Shown here: one piece after another, positions 54,089-62,992 of the stretch
How positions within the stretch are numbered: position 1 is the first letter of the stretch
Layout of the letters: each line of letters opens with the position of its first letter
NCBI GenBank assembly: GCA_030447865.1
Contig: JAUJOD010000001.1
Location: forward strand, 1,239,552 to 1,303,551
Length of the DNA stretch: 64,000 nucleotides
Direction of reading: 5' to 3'
Source: Nocardioidaceae bacterium
Lineage (GTDB): Bacteria; Actinomycetota; Actinomycetes; Propionibacteriales; Nocardioidaceae
Made by a program: the position numbers and the translations under genes
Notes under the pieces: model-generated
Told to the model about the DNA's origin: nothing
The model's input: only the letters and a program-made list of their open reading frames with translations
Databases searched by the model: none

Positions 54089-54598
54089 ATGACGCATGCT
54101 CCCACCACCCTCAGGTCCCCGTCCGTCCGGCGCTCGGCGTCGCTGCTCAGCAGCGTGCTGATCGCCCTGACTTCGCTGTTCTTCGTCGCCGCTCCTGCCG
54201 AGGCGCACACCAAGATCAGCCACTCCTACGCCACGTCGCAACTCCGCAACGCGGGCATTACGTGGTCGTCTAGCGGCAACTGCTCCGACCGCTACAACTC
54301 CACCTGCACGTCGTTCGAGCAGATCAACCAGGAGACCATCTCCGGTGTGATCACGCTCAAGCGCGCCAGCGGTTGTTCGATCAACGCCACCGGCGGCACG
54401 GAGGTCGGGCACGCGTCCGGCACCTACAGCCACTGGAACGGCTACAAGATCGACATCTCCAAGTACACCTGTGTCGGCAACTACATCCGCAACAACTTCA
54501 GCTACATCGGCGGATCCAAATGGAAGGCGCCGTCAGGCAACATCTACTACGACGAGGGCAACCATTGGGACATCACCTACTACACCTGCGGCTGCTGA
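54089..54598 (+). CDS. Small secreted M15-like zinc peptidase candidate
   Basis: 169 residues with a signal peptide (basic start, hydrophobic stretch ending VAAPAEA before HTKIS). The mature part has six or more cysteines and two segments matching the zinc-binding signature of M15 D,D-carboxypeptidases: SHWNGYKIDI (S-H-x2-G-x3-D) and EGNHWDI (E-x2-H-W). The mature domain is only about 130 residues. A cell-wall role is inferred; the family name is not certain. Confidence 0.75.
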   Translation: MTHAPTTLRSPSVRRSASLLSSVLIALTSLFFVAAPAEAHTKISHSYATSQLRNAGITWSSSGNCSDRYNSTCTSFEQINQETISGVITLKRASGCSINATGGTEVGHASGTYSHWNGYKIDISKYTCVGNYIRNNFSYIGGSKWKAPSGNIYYDEGNHWDITYYTCGC

Positions 54599-54614
54599 GG
54601 GACGTCTGTTGACC

Positions 54615-54653
54615 CGCCGTACGACCGCTGGCCTTAGCCCTCGGCGTACGGCG
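54615..54653. terminator. Hairpin between convergent genes
   Basis: CGCCGTACG (54615-54623) pairs with CGTACGGCG (54645-54653). It ends exactly at the stop codon of the pyridoxamine-oxidase-like gene and follows the M15-like gene by 17 bp. Confidence 0.65.
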
Positions 54654-55178
54654 TCACGGCTCGATGCCTCGCTTCGCCAACAGTTCGCTCCGCTTCCAGG
54701 CGTAGCCGACCATCCAGTGGGGGCGATAGCGGTACATGTGTGGGTCGTCGCTCCACTCGAGCGGTGAGCTGCCGTAGTGGGCGGTCCAGTGGCTGATCGT
54801 CTCCTGCCAGTCCGAGTCAGACTCACGCATCCGCTCGACCCGGCCGTGGCTGAACACAGCGAGCTCCTCGTTGTCGACGTGGGCGACGCTGACGGCCGGC
54901 CGGGCTTGCATGTGTCGCGCTTTGGCAGCGGTTCCGCTGGTACCGAAGGTCCAGGTGCCATGCAGGAAATGACCGTCCAGCGCGCTGATCCGGGGCTCGC
55001 CGCGGGCGGTGACGGTGGAGACGGCTATCACCTTCATGCCGATCAGCAGTGCGACGAGGTCTCGCGCCGAAAGCCTGCGGTCGTCGTTGATGATGCTGCG
55101 CAGGTGGTCGGTCGCGGACGCGTGTGAGGCGTCTAGGAGGCGCTGCAGGGCGGCGATTTCGTCGGTGGTTTCCAACAT
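54654..55178 (-). CDS. Pyridoxamine 5'-phosphate oxidase-like (FMN/F420-binding fold) protein
   Basis: 174 residues. VIAVSTVTARGEPRISALDG is the N-terminal strand pair of the split-barrel flavin-binding fold, with RPAVSVAHVDNEELAVFSHG and VERM next. The C-terminal MYRYRPHWMVGYAWKRSELL is less common. The cofactor could be FMN or F420, both used by actinobacterial members. The substrate is unknown. Confidence 0.85.
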   Translation of the reverse strand: MLETTDEIAALQRLLDASHASATDHLRSIINDDRRLSARDLVALLIGMKVIAVSTVTARGEPRISALDGHFLHGTWTFGTSGTAAKARHMQARPAVSVAHVDNEELAVFSHGRVERMRESDSDWQETISHWTAHYGSSPLEWSDDPHMYRYRPHWMVGYAWKRSELLAKRGIEP

Positions 55179-55207
55179 GGCGCAACGCTACGACTTACTG
55201 CGGACGA

Positions 55208-57751
55208 TCAGCAGACGGCGTCGCTGTAGTCCCAGTCGGCGAAGTGGGAACGCATCAGAGGTTCGGCGCGCTGCCGCCCGAGGTTCCACTCCAGCCAGTC
55301 GTCGTTGCCGGGTTCATGCCTGATCAGCGCGCACTCGACCACCTCGTCCGGGAGGGTAGCGAGCACGGGGACCGCATCCGCCGACAGCCCCTGCAGGTAG
55401 TACCAGTCCACCTTGCCGGTCGCGGCGTACCGGTCCAGGTTGTGCTGCGCGATCCAGGCGTCCGGGTTGACCGCAGCCAGCAGGAGCAGCAACCCGGCCC
55501 CGCTGAGCAACGCGGCGCGGGGCAGCCAGGCCGCCCGGAGCGTCAGGCCCGCCGCCAGCACGCCGAGCACCAGCAGACCCAGCCAGCCCTCGAAGACGTC
55601 GACCAGAAGGCGGAGCCGGGTGAAGCCGTAGGCCTCCTGGTAGACGTGCATCCGGTACAGAGCGGAGGCGACCACGACCAAGGTCAGGACGCAGAGCAGG
55701 CCAAGCGAACCGCGCAGCCAGGCCAGGTCGGCGGCCGTCGTGCGCGGTGCCTTCCGAGCGGCCGCCCACACCACAAGCAGGGTCAGCGCGGTGGCCACCG
55801 TGAGTTGGCCGAAGCCCTGGTGGACGTACTCCGCGTAGGTGAGCCCCGTGGTCCGCTCGAGGTAGTCGTGTCCGCCGAAGATGACAGTGGCCTGCGCGCC
55901 GAGAAACACCAGGAAGACACCGTCGACGAGCAGCACCGGGACCAGCCACTCGTAGCGGTGCGCAACGGCCCGGGCCGAACCGCCCCCCGGCTCGACGCTG
56001 GGCGGGTTCAGCGCAAGGTACGTCGCCGCCAGCACCACTCCGCCCACCGCGACGGTGAGGAACGCCCGCAGTACGAACGAGTCGAGCTGCAGGTCAGGGA
56101 CGACTGCGCTCGCCCACTCGGCGAAGATCGCGTCGGCAGAGGCGAACAGCACTCCGAAGACGACCACCCCCAGCAGTGACCACCCGACCGTGCGCAACGC
56201 CGCCGCAGTCTTCCCCAGACCGGTGACGGCGCGCACCGAACGACCGAGCCACGGGAGGCCCCGCAGCCCGGCGAGCGGCCAGGCGATGCCGGCGAGCACG
56301 AAGGCGGTCAGGGTGCGGCCGTTCACGAGCCCGGCAACGCAGACCGCACCGCCGGCCAGGAGGCACAGAACCACGATCCAGTCTGCGTCCCGGATGACGA
56401 CGGTCGCTGCCAGCAGCGCGCACAGCGCGGCACAGGCCAGGGTGAAGGGGGAACGGCGGTTGACGCTGAAGCCCAGCACCACGCCCCCGGCCGCAAGCAG
56501 TACCGCGAACGTGCCGAGCCCGTGGTCCCGGAACGGCAGCACCATGGCAGCCAGCAGGCCGACCCCGAGGCTGCAGAGGACCGCGCGCACGTTTCCGGGA
56601 ACACCGGTGTCGGGCCAGAAACTGCCGAAGAGCGTGTTCATCGCCGGCTCCGGCATCGGGCCGACAGCGGGTGCGGGCAGAGCGGGAGTGTGGACCGGGT
56701 TCGTCATGACTGGCTCCTGGGCGCTGCTGGGGATGTGGGTGTGCTGGCGTGGCTCGTGCGGCAGATCGACGCGGACCCGGGCGCCGGCGGTGCGCGGCTC
56801 GGGCTCGACGAAGTGGATGGTGCCGCCGTGGAGGTCGGTCACCCAGCGGGCGATTGCGAGGCCGAGGCCGGTGCCACCGCCCCCCTCGGCCTCCGCCAGC
56901 GTCCCGAACCGTTCGAAGACGCGGTCCCGGTCGGCGGCGGGGATGCCCGGCCCTTCGTCGGCGACCTCCAGTCGCCAGCCGGTCGGCGTGCCTTGCGCGG
57001 TGATCCGGACGACTCCACCGGCGGGACTGTGGCGGGACGCGTTGTCGAGCAGGTTGGCGACCAGCTGGTGGAGCCGCGCCGGGTCGGCCGTGGCGGTCAG
57101 CGCTGGCGGCGTGACGCGCACGTCGTACCCCACCTCACGACCGGCCACCCGCGCCTCGGCCACGGCGCGCTCCAGCAACTCCATGACGGACACGTGCGTG
57201 GTGGACAGTTGGACCTCGCCTGCGTCTACCCGGGCGAGGTCAAGCAGGTCAGAGGCGAGGGTGGCGAGCCGCTCGGCCTGGTCAAGCGCCGTCCGCAGGG
57301 CCGCGGGGTCCGGCTCGGCGACCCCATCTACGAGGTTCTCGAGTACGGCGCACAGGGCGGCGAGCGGGGTGCGAAGCTCATGGCTCACGTTCGCCACCAA
57401 CTCGCGGCGCTGTCGGTCGACGGCGGCCAGATCCTCGGCCATCCGGTTGAAGGCTCTTGCCAGCTCGCCAACCTCGTCGCTCGAGGTCGCGGTCACCCGG
57501 CCGGAGTAGTCGCCGCGGGCCATTCGCCGGGCGGCAGCGGTCATCTCGCGCAGGGGTGAGGTCATCCCCACGGCCAGCAGCTGGGTCACGCCGAGGGCCA
57601 GGGCGACGGTGACCGGGATACTGAGCCAGAACGGCACCCCGCCGCCGACGCCGACCGCCGCGACGACCGAGGCGACGGTGACACTGACCGCGACCAGCAG
57701 CCCGAGCTTGACCTTGACCGACGTGACCTGGTCGAGCAGCGGGCTGCTCAC
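55208..57751 (-). CDS. Sensor histidine kinase fused to a DUF4173/DUF4153-like membrane domain
   Basis: 847 residues. Residues 1-340 are a complete histidine kinase: two N-terminal helices, HAMP (SPLREMTAAARRMARGDYSG), the H-box VSHELRTPLA with His near 122, the N-box NLLDNASRHSP, and G boxes DEGPGIP and GGGGTGLGLAI. After a proline-rich linker (around MTNPVHTPALPAPAV, residue 348) comes a DUF4173-like domain with about 12 helices and a soluble C-terminus. The frame is open throughout. It is coupled to the response regulator (GTGA overlap). Confidence 0.88.
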   Translation of the reverse strand: MSSPLLDQVTSVKVKLGLLVAVSVTVASVVAAVGVGGGVPFWLSIPVTVALALGVTQLLAVGMTSPLREMTAAARRMARGDYSGRVTATSSDEVGELARAFNRMAEDLAAVDRQRRELVANVSHELRTPLAALCAVLENLVDGVAEPDPAALRTALDQAERLATLASDLLDLARVDAGEVQLSTTHVSVMELLERAVAEARVAGREVGYDVRVTPPALTATADPARLHQLVANLLDNASRHSPAGGVVRITAQGTPTGWRLEVADEGPGIPAADRDRVFERFGTLAEAEGGGGTGLGLAIARWVTDLHGGTIHFVEPEPRTAGARVRVDLPHEPRQHTHIPSSAQEPVMTNPVHTPALPAPAVGPMPEPAMNTLFGSFWPDTGVPGNVRAVLCSLGVGLLAAMVLPFRDHGLGTFAVLLAAGGVVLGFSVNRRSPFTLACAALCALLAATVVIRDADWIVVLCLLAGGAVCVAGLVNGRTLTAFVLAGIAWPLAGLRGLPWLGRSVRAVTGLGKTAAALRTVGWSLLGVVVFGVLFASADAIFAEWASAVVPDLQLDSFVLRAFLTVAVGGVVLAATYLALNPPSVEPGGGSARAVAHRYEWLVPVLLVDGVFLVFLGAQATVIFGGHDYLERTTGLTYAEYVHQGFGQLTVATALTLLVVWAAARKAPRTTAADLAWLRGSLGLLCVLTLVVVASALYRMHVYQEAYGFTRLRLLVDVFEGWLGLLVLGVLAAGLTLRAAWLPRAALLSGAGLLLLLAAVNPDAWIAQHNLDRYAATGKVDWYYLQGLSADAVPVLATLPDEVVECALIRHEPGNDDWLEWNLGRQRAEPLMRSHFADWDYSDAVC

Positions 57752-58446
57752 GTGGCACCGCCGGGCTCGAGGGCGTAGCCGACGCCGTGCACCGTGCGCA
57801 CCCGGTCCGCACCGATCTTGGCTCGCAGCGCTTTCACGTGGCTGTCGACCGTCCGGGTCCCGGAGGCGCCCGGCCAGCCCCAGACCTCGGCGTACATCTT
57901 CTCTCGGGTCAGGACGACGCCCGGGTTGCCGGCCAAGTAGAGCAACAGGTCGAACTCGGTCGGCGTCAGGTGCACCTCGGTGCCGGTGACCCAGACCCTG
58001 CGAGCGGCCGCATCGACCCGCAGGTCACCCAGATCGGTGGTGGCGCGGCCGGCCAGTTCCGCTGCCCGGTCGACCCGTCGCAGCAGGGCGGCGACCCGGG
58101 CCACCAGCTCCCGCATGCGAAACGGCTTGGTGAGGTAGTCGTCGGCACCGATGCCAAGCCCCACCAGGATGTCCGCCTCGTCGTCGCGCGCGGTCAGCAT
58201 GAGCACAGGGACCGGCCGCCCGGCCTGGATCCGCCGGCACACCTCGTGGCCATCGAACCCGGGAAGCATCACGTCCAGGAGGACCAGGTCCGGCGCGGTG
58301 TCCGCGAACCGCGCGACCGCGCCCGGTCCGTCCCAGGCCTGGACGACGTCGTATCCCGAGCCGCGCAGCCGGTCGGTGACCGCCTGGTTTATCACCGGCT
58401 CGTCCTCAACGACGAGGATTCTGGCGGCCGCTCCGCTGACTGGCAT
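57748..58446 (-). CDS. OmpR-type response regulator
   Basis: 232 residues: a receiver domain with the phosphorylatable aspartate in PDLVLLDVMLPG (Asp near 58), conserved LMLTARDD and DYLTKPF, and a winged-helix output domain (VHLTPTEFDLLLYLAGNPGV; VDSHVKALRAKIGADRVRTV). It pairs with the adjacent fused kinase. It is the first gene of the two-gene unit. Confidence 0.95.
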   Translation of the reverse strand: MPVSGAAARILVVEDEPVINQAVTDRLRGSGYDVVQAWDGPGAVARFADTAPDLVLLDVMLPGFDGHEVCRRIQAGRPVPVLMLTARDDEADILVGLGIGADDYLTKPFRMRELVARVAALLRRVDRAAELAGRATTDLGDLRVDAAARRVWVTGTEVHLTPTEFDLLLYLAGNPGVVLTREKMYAEVWGWPGASGTRTVDSHVKALRAKIGADRVRTVHGVGYALEPGGAT

Positions 58447-58534
58447 GGTGCGAGCCTAGGAGCGTGCCTGGTGAGGAATGGGGGACGACTCGTGAAGGTT
58501 CTGTGCAGGTCTCGGCGGCCAGACGCGGCGGCCC

Positions 58535-58562
58535 GGTCGGAGGGCGGGGACCTCCTCCGACC
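58535..58562 (-). terminator. Hairpin downstream of the amidase gene
   Basis: GGTCGGAGG (58535-58543) pairs with CCTCCGACC (58554-58562), 20 bp beyond the amidase stop. It lacks a clear U-tract, so it is only a possible terminator. Confidence 0.5.
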
Positions 58563-58581
58563 CAGGCTCGCTGGCAGGTTG

Positions 58582-60075
58582 CTAGTTGTACGTCACGGTC
58601 GTGGTGTTCGTCAGGGTGTCGTGGGTGATGTACCCGTGCTGGAAGTAGACCCGACTCGCCCCAGTCAGCGCGACTGTGTCGGAGGTTGGCCACCCGAGCG
58701 GGGAACGAACCCCGCCTCGCCGCGCGTACGCCTCTCGGATCTCCCCATGAACCTCGTGCGCCCCCAGCCCCTTCAGCCAGTAGAGGGTGGCGTTGGTGAA
58801 GCCGGTACGCCGCCCTCCGGCGATCCAACGCTCCCCGACGAAGGGTGAACCCACCCAGGCGGTCTCGCCGCCCAGCGACTGCCACTTGGCGTTGATCTTG
58901 GTTGGGGTTGACCCGATCCGGTCGGCCACTCGCTGCCGCAGGGTGGGCAACCACGCATACACCAATTCACCCGGGCAACTTGTACTCATGCTGTCGCGGT
59001 GACCAGCGATGACGTTGAAGGTCTTGGGCGCTCCGGTGGTGGAGGAGTACAGGGTGGTAGTTCCCAACGCATCGCGGTAGTGCGATCCCAGCACCCAGCT
59101 CACGATGCTCACCAGCGAGTCCTTCATGCTCTGCGGAGGGGCTTCGGCATCGAAGTTGCCCATCAGCGAGATGCCGGAGGTGTTCTGGTTGTACTCGCCG
59201 GAGTGCGCTCCTCGAATCGGCAGCCGCCACCCGCCGTCCCTGCCCTCGAAGATCTGGCCGTACCTGTCGACCAGGAAGTTGTACCCGATGTCGCACCAGC
59301 CGCGGCTCTGGACGTGGTAGGCGTAGATGCCCCGCACGATCGCGGGGGAGTCAGCGGCGGTGTAGATGTTGCTGCCGGCGGTGTGGTGCACGAAGACGCC
59401 CTGAATGGTGGTGCCCCACGGCGGGTCCCAGCACCCTCCTCGCAGCGACGGGTCCGCACCCCACTGCTCCCGGGAGATGATCGGAGGGGCGCCCAACAAC
59501 GTGGCACTCGGCGTGGTGGTCGCGAGGGTGGATAGGGCGGCTTCGGTGTCGGTGGTTGAGGTGCCGGGGTCGATCAACTCCACCGCGACTGCTTCGGGAG
59601 CTCCGGTCGGGGAGGACACCCGGATCTCGATACCCCTGGCGTGGTTGACCCAGAGTGGCGACGTGCCGTCCCTGGCGTCGGTCTCCTCGCTGGGGCTTGG
59701 GCCCTCGTCCAGGTCGACATCGAGCTGCTTCCACGCACTCCAGGCGTTGCCGTGGTGGACGCGGCTCTCCACCGTCACTCCGGCAGGAGCAGTTCCTGCT
59801 CTCCACGTGACGCCAACCATACGGAAGTCGGGGGTAACCGGATCCCGCAGCTGCGCCACGACGTCCATCCCGCGGTTGCCATCAGGAACGGACGAGGTAG
59901 CGGGAACCGGTAGCGCGCGAACGGATGGGCGAACCGGATCTGCCGCCGGGGCTGGGGTTGACTCGATCGGCAGGGATGCCGCTGCCGGCGCAGGTTGGAG
60001 GAGGGCAGCAGCCACTCCGGACGCAAGCAGTACAGCCGCGGCGCGAGGCGCCCATAGCTGGGATGAGATCGACAC
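58582..60075 (-). CDS. Secreted N-acetylmuramoyl-L-alanine amidase (PGRP/Amidase_2) with LGFP repeats
   Basis: 497 residues. A signal peptide (to about residue 33) is followed by a Ser/Pro-rich region and a beta-rich domain. The amidase domain (about 200-385) carries the zinc-binding residues in GVFVHHTAGSN, the GAHSGEYNQNTSGISLMGNF segment and AGHRDSMSTSCPG. The C-terminus has LGFP-type cell-wall-binding repeats (KWQSLGGETAWVGSPF; EIREAYARRGGVRSPLGWP). It cleaves peptide from glycan strands in peptidoglycan. Confidence 0.94.
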   Translation of the reverse strand: MSISSQLWAPRAAAVLLASGVAAALLQPAPAAASLPIESTPAPAADPVRPSVRALPVPATSSVPDGNRGMDVVAQLRDPVTPDFRMVGVTWRAGTAPAGVTVESRVHHGNAWSAWKQLDVDLDEGPSPSEETDARDGTSPLWVNHARGIEIRVSSPTGAPEAVAVELIDPGTSTTDTEAALSTLATTTPSATLLGAPPIISREQWGADPSLRGGCWDPPWGTTIQGVFVHHTAGSNIYTAADSPAIVRGIYAYHVQSRGWCDIGYNFLVDRYGQIFEGRDGGWRLPIRGAHSGEYNQNTSGISLMGNFDAEAPPQSMKDSLVSIVSWVLGSHYRDALGTTTLYSSTTGAPKTFNVIAGHRDSMSTSCPGELVYAWLPTLRQRVADRIGSTPTKINAKWQSLGGETAWVGSPFVGERWIAGGRRTGFTNATLYWLKGLGAHEVHGEIREAYARRGGVRSPLGWPTSDTVALTGASRVYFQHGYITHDTLTNTTTVTYN

Positions 60076-60159
60076 GTGTTCTCCTCTAGCGAGATGTGAG
60101 GGATGACAGGTTGATTGGTTGTACGGCGCTGCGATCGCACCTGGTCCTGCTGAGTGAGG

Positions 60160-61590
60160 TCACTTGGCCAACGCCGCCTTGATGTTGAGCCGGCCACCGG
60201 TGGTTGTGCTGCCGGACAGTGAGGCGGTTGGCACGGCGCTGCTGAGCAGGGCGTTCTTGATGGCTGCTGCCGACGATCCGGGATGAGCCGCTGCATAGAG
60301 CGCGGCTGCACCGGTGACGTGTGGGGTCGCCATGGACGTGCCGCTGTAGAAGGAGTAGCCGTTGTACGGCGTGGTCGAGACGATGTCCCGGCCAGGTGCG
60401 CCGATGTCGACGCTGATCGCGCCGTAGTTCGAGAACGCGGCCCGTTCGCCTCTTCTGGTGATCGCGGCCACCGAGATGACGTTGCTGTTGGGGTACGACG
60501 CTGGGTAGCTGGGTGAGGTGTCGTTGTCGTCGCCGATGCCGTCGCTGCCGCCGTTCCCTGCCGCTGCGACGAAGAGGATGCCGGCCCGGTTCGCGCGTTC
60601 GATCGCGTCCTGAAGCGCCTGGGAGTAGCCGCCGCCGCCCCAGGAGTTGTTGGTGGCCACGACGTTGACCCCGTGGTTCAGTTTGAGGTCGGTGAAGTAG
60701 TCGACGGCCTTGATGGCGTCGCTCGTCGTACCGCCGTCAATGGTGAGGAACTTGGCGCTGATGATGCGGACGTTCCAGTTCACCCCCACGACGCCGGCTC
60801 CGTTGGCCTTGGCGCCGATCGTTCCGGCTACGTGCGTGCCGTGGGAGTCCGACGTCGCCAACTTTCCGCCGTCGTACACCGTCTTGTCGTCGGTGGTGAA
60901 GTCCCAGCCGCGCACGTCATCGACGTAGCCGTTCTTGTCGTCGTCGACGCCGTTGGCTGTCTCGCCGGGGTTGCGTACCCGTCCGGACAGGTCGGGGTGC
61001 GACACCTGAATGCCGTCGTCGATGACACCCACGTAGACGTCGGCTGAGCCGGTCTGCCCCGCGGCCCACGCACCGGCCGCGTTGCTTCCGTACCGGTTGG
61101 CAGGGTTGGTCTTGGCGCCGTACATCCCCCACAGCGACCCGTTGGTGAAGTAGGGGTCGTTGCTCGTCACTTGGTTGGTGTAGATCCAGTTCGGCTCGAC
61201 ATAGGCGACGGCGGGATCGTTCGCTAGCTGGAGCGATGCGTTGGCCCGACCTACGCCCTGGGGCAGCCGCACCAGGTCGACCTGGGGCCGGTTGCCCTGG
61301 CCAGGCACGACCCGCTCGACGAGCCGCACATCCGCCCGGCCGCGAGCCCGGTCTCGGGCTGCCGCGCTGGCACCGGGTACGTAGCCAACGAGAACCTCAC
61401 CTGGCACCGCCTCGGCGGCTCTCGGGCTGGACGGCTGTGCCGCGGCGGGGATAGGTGGAAATGGCTTCAGCCCAGCGTCAGCGGGGGCGGCGCTCGTGAT
61501 TGCCACCGGCAGAACGACAGTCGCCACGAGGGCCGCCAGGAAGGCGACCGTCGGCGTCGGCAGACGGGGGCGATCAGCGACTCCAGCCAC
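60160..61590 (-). CDS. Secreted S8 subtilisin-like serine peptidase
   Basis: About 476 residues: signal peptide, inhibitor-type propeptide (EVLVGYVPGASAAARDRARG ... DPAVAYVEPNWIY) and catalytic domain. The triad is seen in VGVIDDGIQVSHPDL (Asp), DSHGTHVAGTIGA (His), the oxyanion region NNSWGGGG and GTSMATPHVTGAAAL (Ser). The GTG at 61590 is chosen because GAGGGG lies seven bases upstream; an upstream start would spoil the signal peptide. It lacks the C-terminal domains of the subtilase at the window start. Confidence 0.94.
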   Translation of the reverse strand: MAGVADRPRLPTPTVAFLAALVATVVLPVAITSAAPADAGLKPFPPIPAAAQPSSPRAAEAVPGEVLVGYVPGASAAARDRARGRADVRLVERVVPGQGNRPQVDLVRLPQGVGRANASLQLANDPAVAYVEPNWIYTNQVTSNDPYFTNGSLWGMYGAKTNPANRYGSNAAGAWAAGQTGSADVYVGVIDDGIQVSHPDLSGRVRNPGETANGVDDDKNGYVDDVRGWDFTTDDKTVYDGGKLATSDSHGTHVAGTIGAKANGAGVVGVNWNVRIISAKFLTIDGGTTSDAIKAVDYFTDLKLNHGVNVVATNNSWGGGGYSQALQDAIERANRAGILFVAAAGNGGSDGIGDDNDTSPSYPASYPNSNVISVAAITRRGERAAFSNYGAISVDIGAPGRDIVSTTPYNGYSFYSGTSMATPHVTGAAALYAAAHPGSSAAAIKNALLSSAVPTASLSGSTTTGGRLNIKAALAK

Positions 61591-61620
61591 AACGTACCCC
61601 TCACCTGAAGTCACTGATAC

Positions 61621-61635
61621 ATTACTTAGAGTAAT
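61621..61635. promoter_or_regulatory. Perfect AT-rich palindrome upstream of the subtilase
   Basis: ATTACT-TAG-AGTAAT, 31 bp upstream of the subtilase start in otherwise GC-rich DNA, with GTTACAATT beside it on the minus strand. It is a candidate operator or promoter element. Confidence 0.5.
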
Positions 61636-61714
61636 TGTAACAGGTCGCCACAAAATCGGTCTAATCGCCTGCTGTTACCCGCGTCTTGCAGCGGTCGGGT
61701 GAGGATAGGCGACG

Positions 61715-62650
61715 CTAGTTGGCGGAGCGCATCAGCGACCAGACGCGTCGAATCTCTGCTTCGCTGAGCACCATCAGCGACCGGCGGATCTCCGTCCGCA
61801 TCGCTTGGAGAACCGGGTCGGAACCGCCGTTCCCCGCAGTCCCGACCGGAACCACTGCCGGCAGCTCGTTGCCAGCGCTGTCACGCACCAGGGCGAGTAC
61901 GGCGCGCAGCTGGGCCTCTGTCAGCTCCATGACCGCGGGGCGGACCCGGAGCCGCAGCGCCACCAGATCCGCCTTGACGCCGAGCAACCGATTGGGGGTG
62001 AAGGCCTCCTTGAGGCTGTCGGTGCAGTACACGTGCACCATCTCGACCGAGGAGCCCTCGTGACTGTGCGCGCGGGGGATAGACCCCAACGGGGGCAGGG
62101 GACTGCCGGTGAACATGACGCCACCCAGTTGGCCGCCGTACACCAGCGCTGCCCGAGGGTTCGCCGGGTCCAGCCCTCTGGACCGGTCGGGATTGAAGAA
62201 GTGTGTCGGGGCAGCCGGGTTCGACAACCCCGGCCGCCACGTTGACATGAGTTCCGCGGCCGATTGGGTGCGGCAGAAGTCGTTGACCCCGTCGAGCAAC
62301 TTCTGCGCCTTGGCGCGGTCGGCGGCAGACGCACGTGCGATGTTGGGCACGTACGTCGAGTTGTGCGGCTGCGCCATCTCCACCGTGTTGCACGTCGCGC
62401 CGATCACCATCGGTTTGCCCGTGCCGCCGCGCCCCATGCCCCCTTGCCCCATACCACCGTTTGCCATCCCGCCGTGACCCGCGCCCGCGTGGCCTCCGCC
62501 GTGCGCGTCGTCCGAGCCGGCTGGTGAGGTCCGCGAGGACTTGGTGGGGCAGACCAGCGCGTTCGAGTCGCGCAGCGTAGACAGGCCGGCGAAGCCCGCG
62601 ACGAGGAGCGCACCGGTTGTCCCGCCCACGATGATCTGCTTGAGACCCAC
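61715..62650 (-). CDS. Exported His/Met/Gly-rich protein, unknown function
   Basis: About 311 residues. One N-terminal hydrophobic helix (QIIVGGTTGALLVAGFAGL) is followed by a linker rich in His, Met and Gly (HGGGHAGAGHGGMANGGMGQ) that could bind copper. A globular domain follows with THFFNPDRSRGLDPANPRAA, HSHEGSSVEMVHVYC and a helical end. The GTG at 62650 has GGAAGGGG six bases upstream and is preferred over the ATG at 62668. No family is recognised. It lies next to a lysyl-oxidase-like gene whose family uses copper. Confidence 0.7.
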   Translation of the reverse strand: MGLKQIIVGGTTGALLVAGFAGLSTLRDSNALVCPTKSSRTSPAGSDDAHGGGHAGAGHGGMANGGMGQGGMGRGGTGKPMVIGATCNTVEMAQPHNSTYVPNIARASAADRAKAQKLLDGVNDFCRTQSAAELMSTWRPGLSNPAAPTHFFNPDRSRGLDPANPRAALVYGGQLGGVMFTGSPLPPLGSIPRAHSHEGSSVEMVHVYCTDSLKEAFTPNRLLGVKADLVALRLRVRPAVMELTEAQLRAVLALVRDSAGNELPAVVPVGTAGNGGSDPVLQAMRTEIRRSLMVLSEAEIRRVWSLMRSAN

Positions 62651-62992
62651 GATCGCCCCTTCCGTCATTCAGGTGGGCTCGGCGCTGCAATCCGTTGGCG
62701 CCGTGACGCGCGTGGACGAGCAGGACGTTGGTGACCTTCCTACGTTGCCCATAGTCCGACGCTGTGTCGAGTCTATCCACGGGTTGATGACACGGCCCCT
62801 CCACAGCAAGGGAGGTCACCGCCGCCGCTCGGGGAGCCCACTACCTCCTGATCGCTGGCAACGGCTCTGCCACCCGGCGCACCATCGTCACCACCAACAG
62901 ACGTGCAAGCTTTCAGGACTTGCCCGGTGTGGAGCATCTGGGCCTGCGCTGACGGCTGCGGCGTGGCCCCTCGAAGAGTTGCACTGTGCTGG
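62651..62992. other. Intergenic stretch, nothing recognised
   Basis: About 340 bp between the His/Met-rich protein and the lysyl-oxidase-like gene, including the ribosome binding site of the former. No gene or strong hairpin was seen. Confidence 0.5.
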
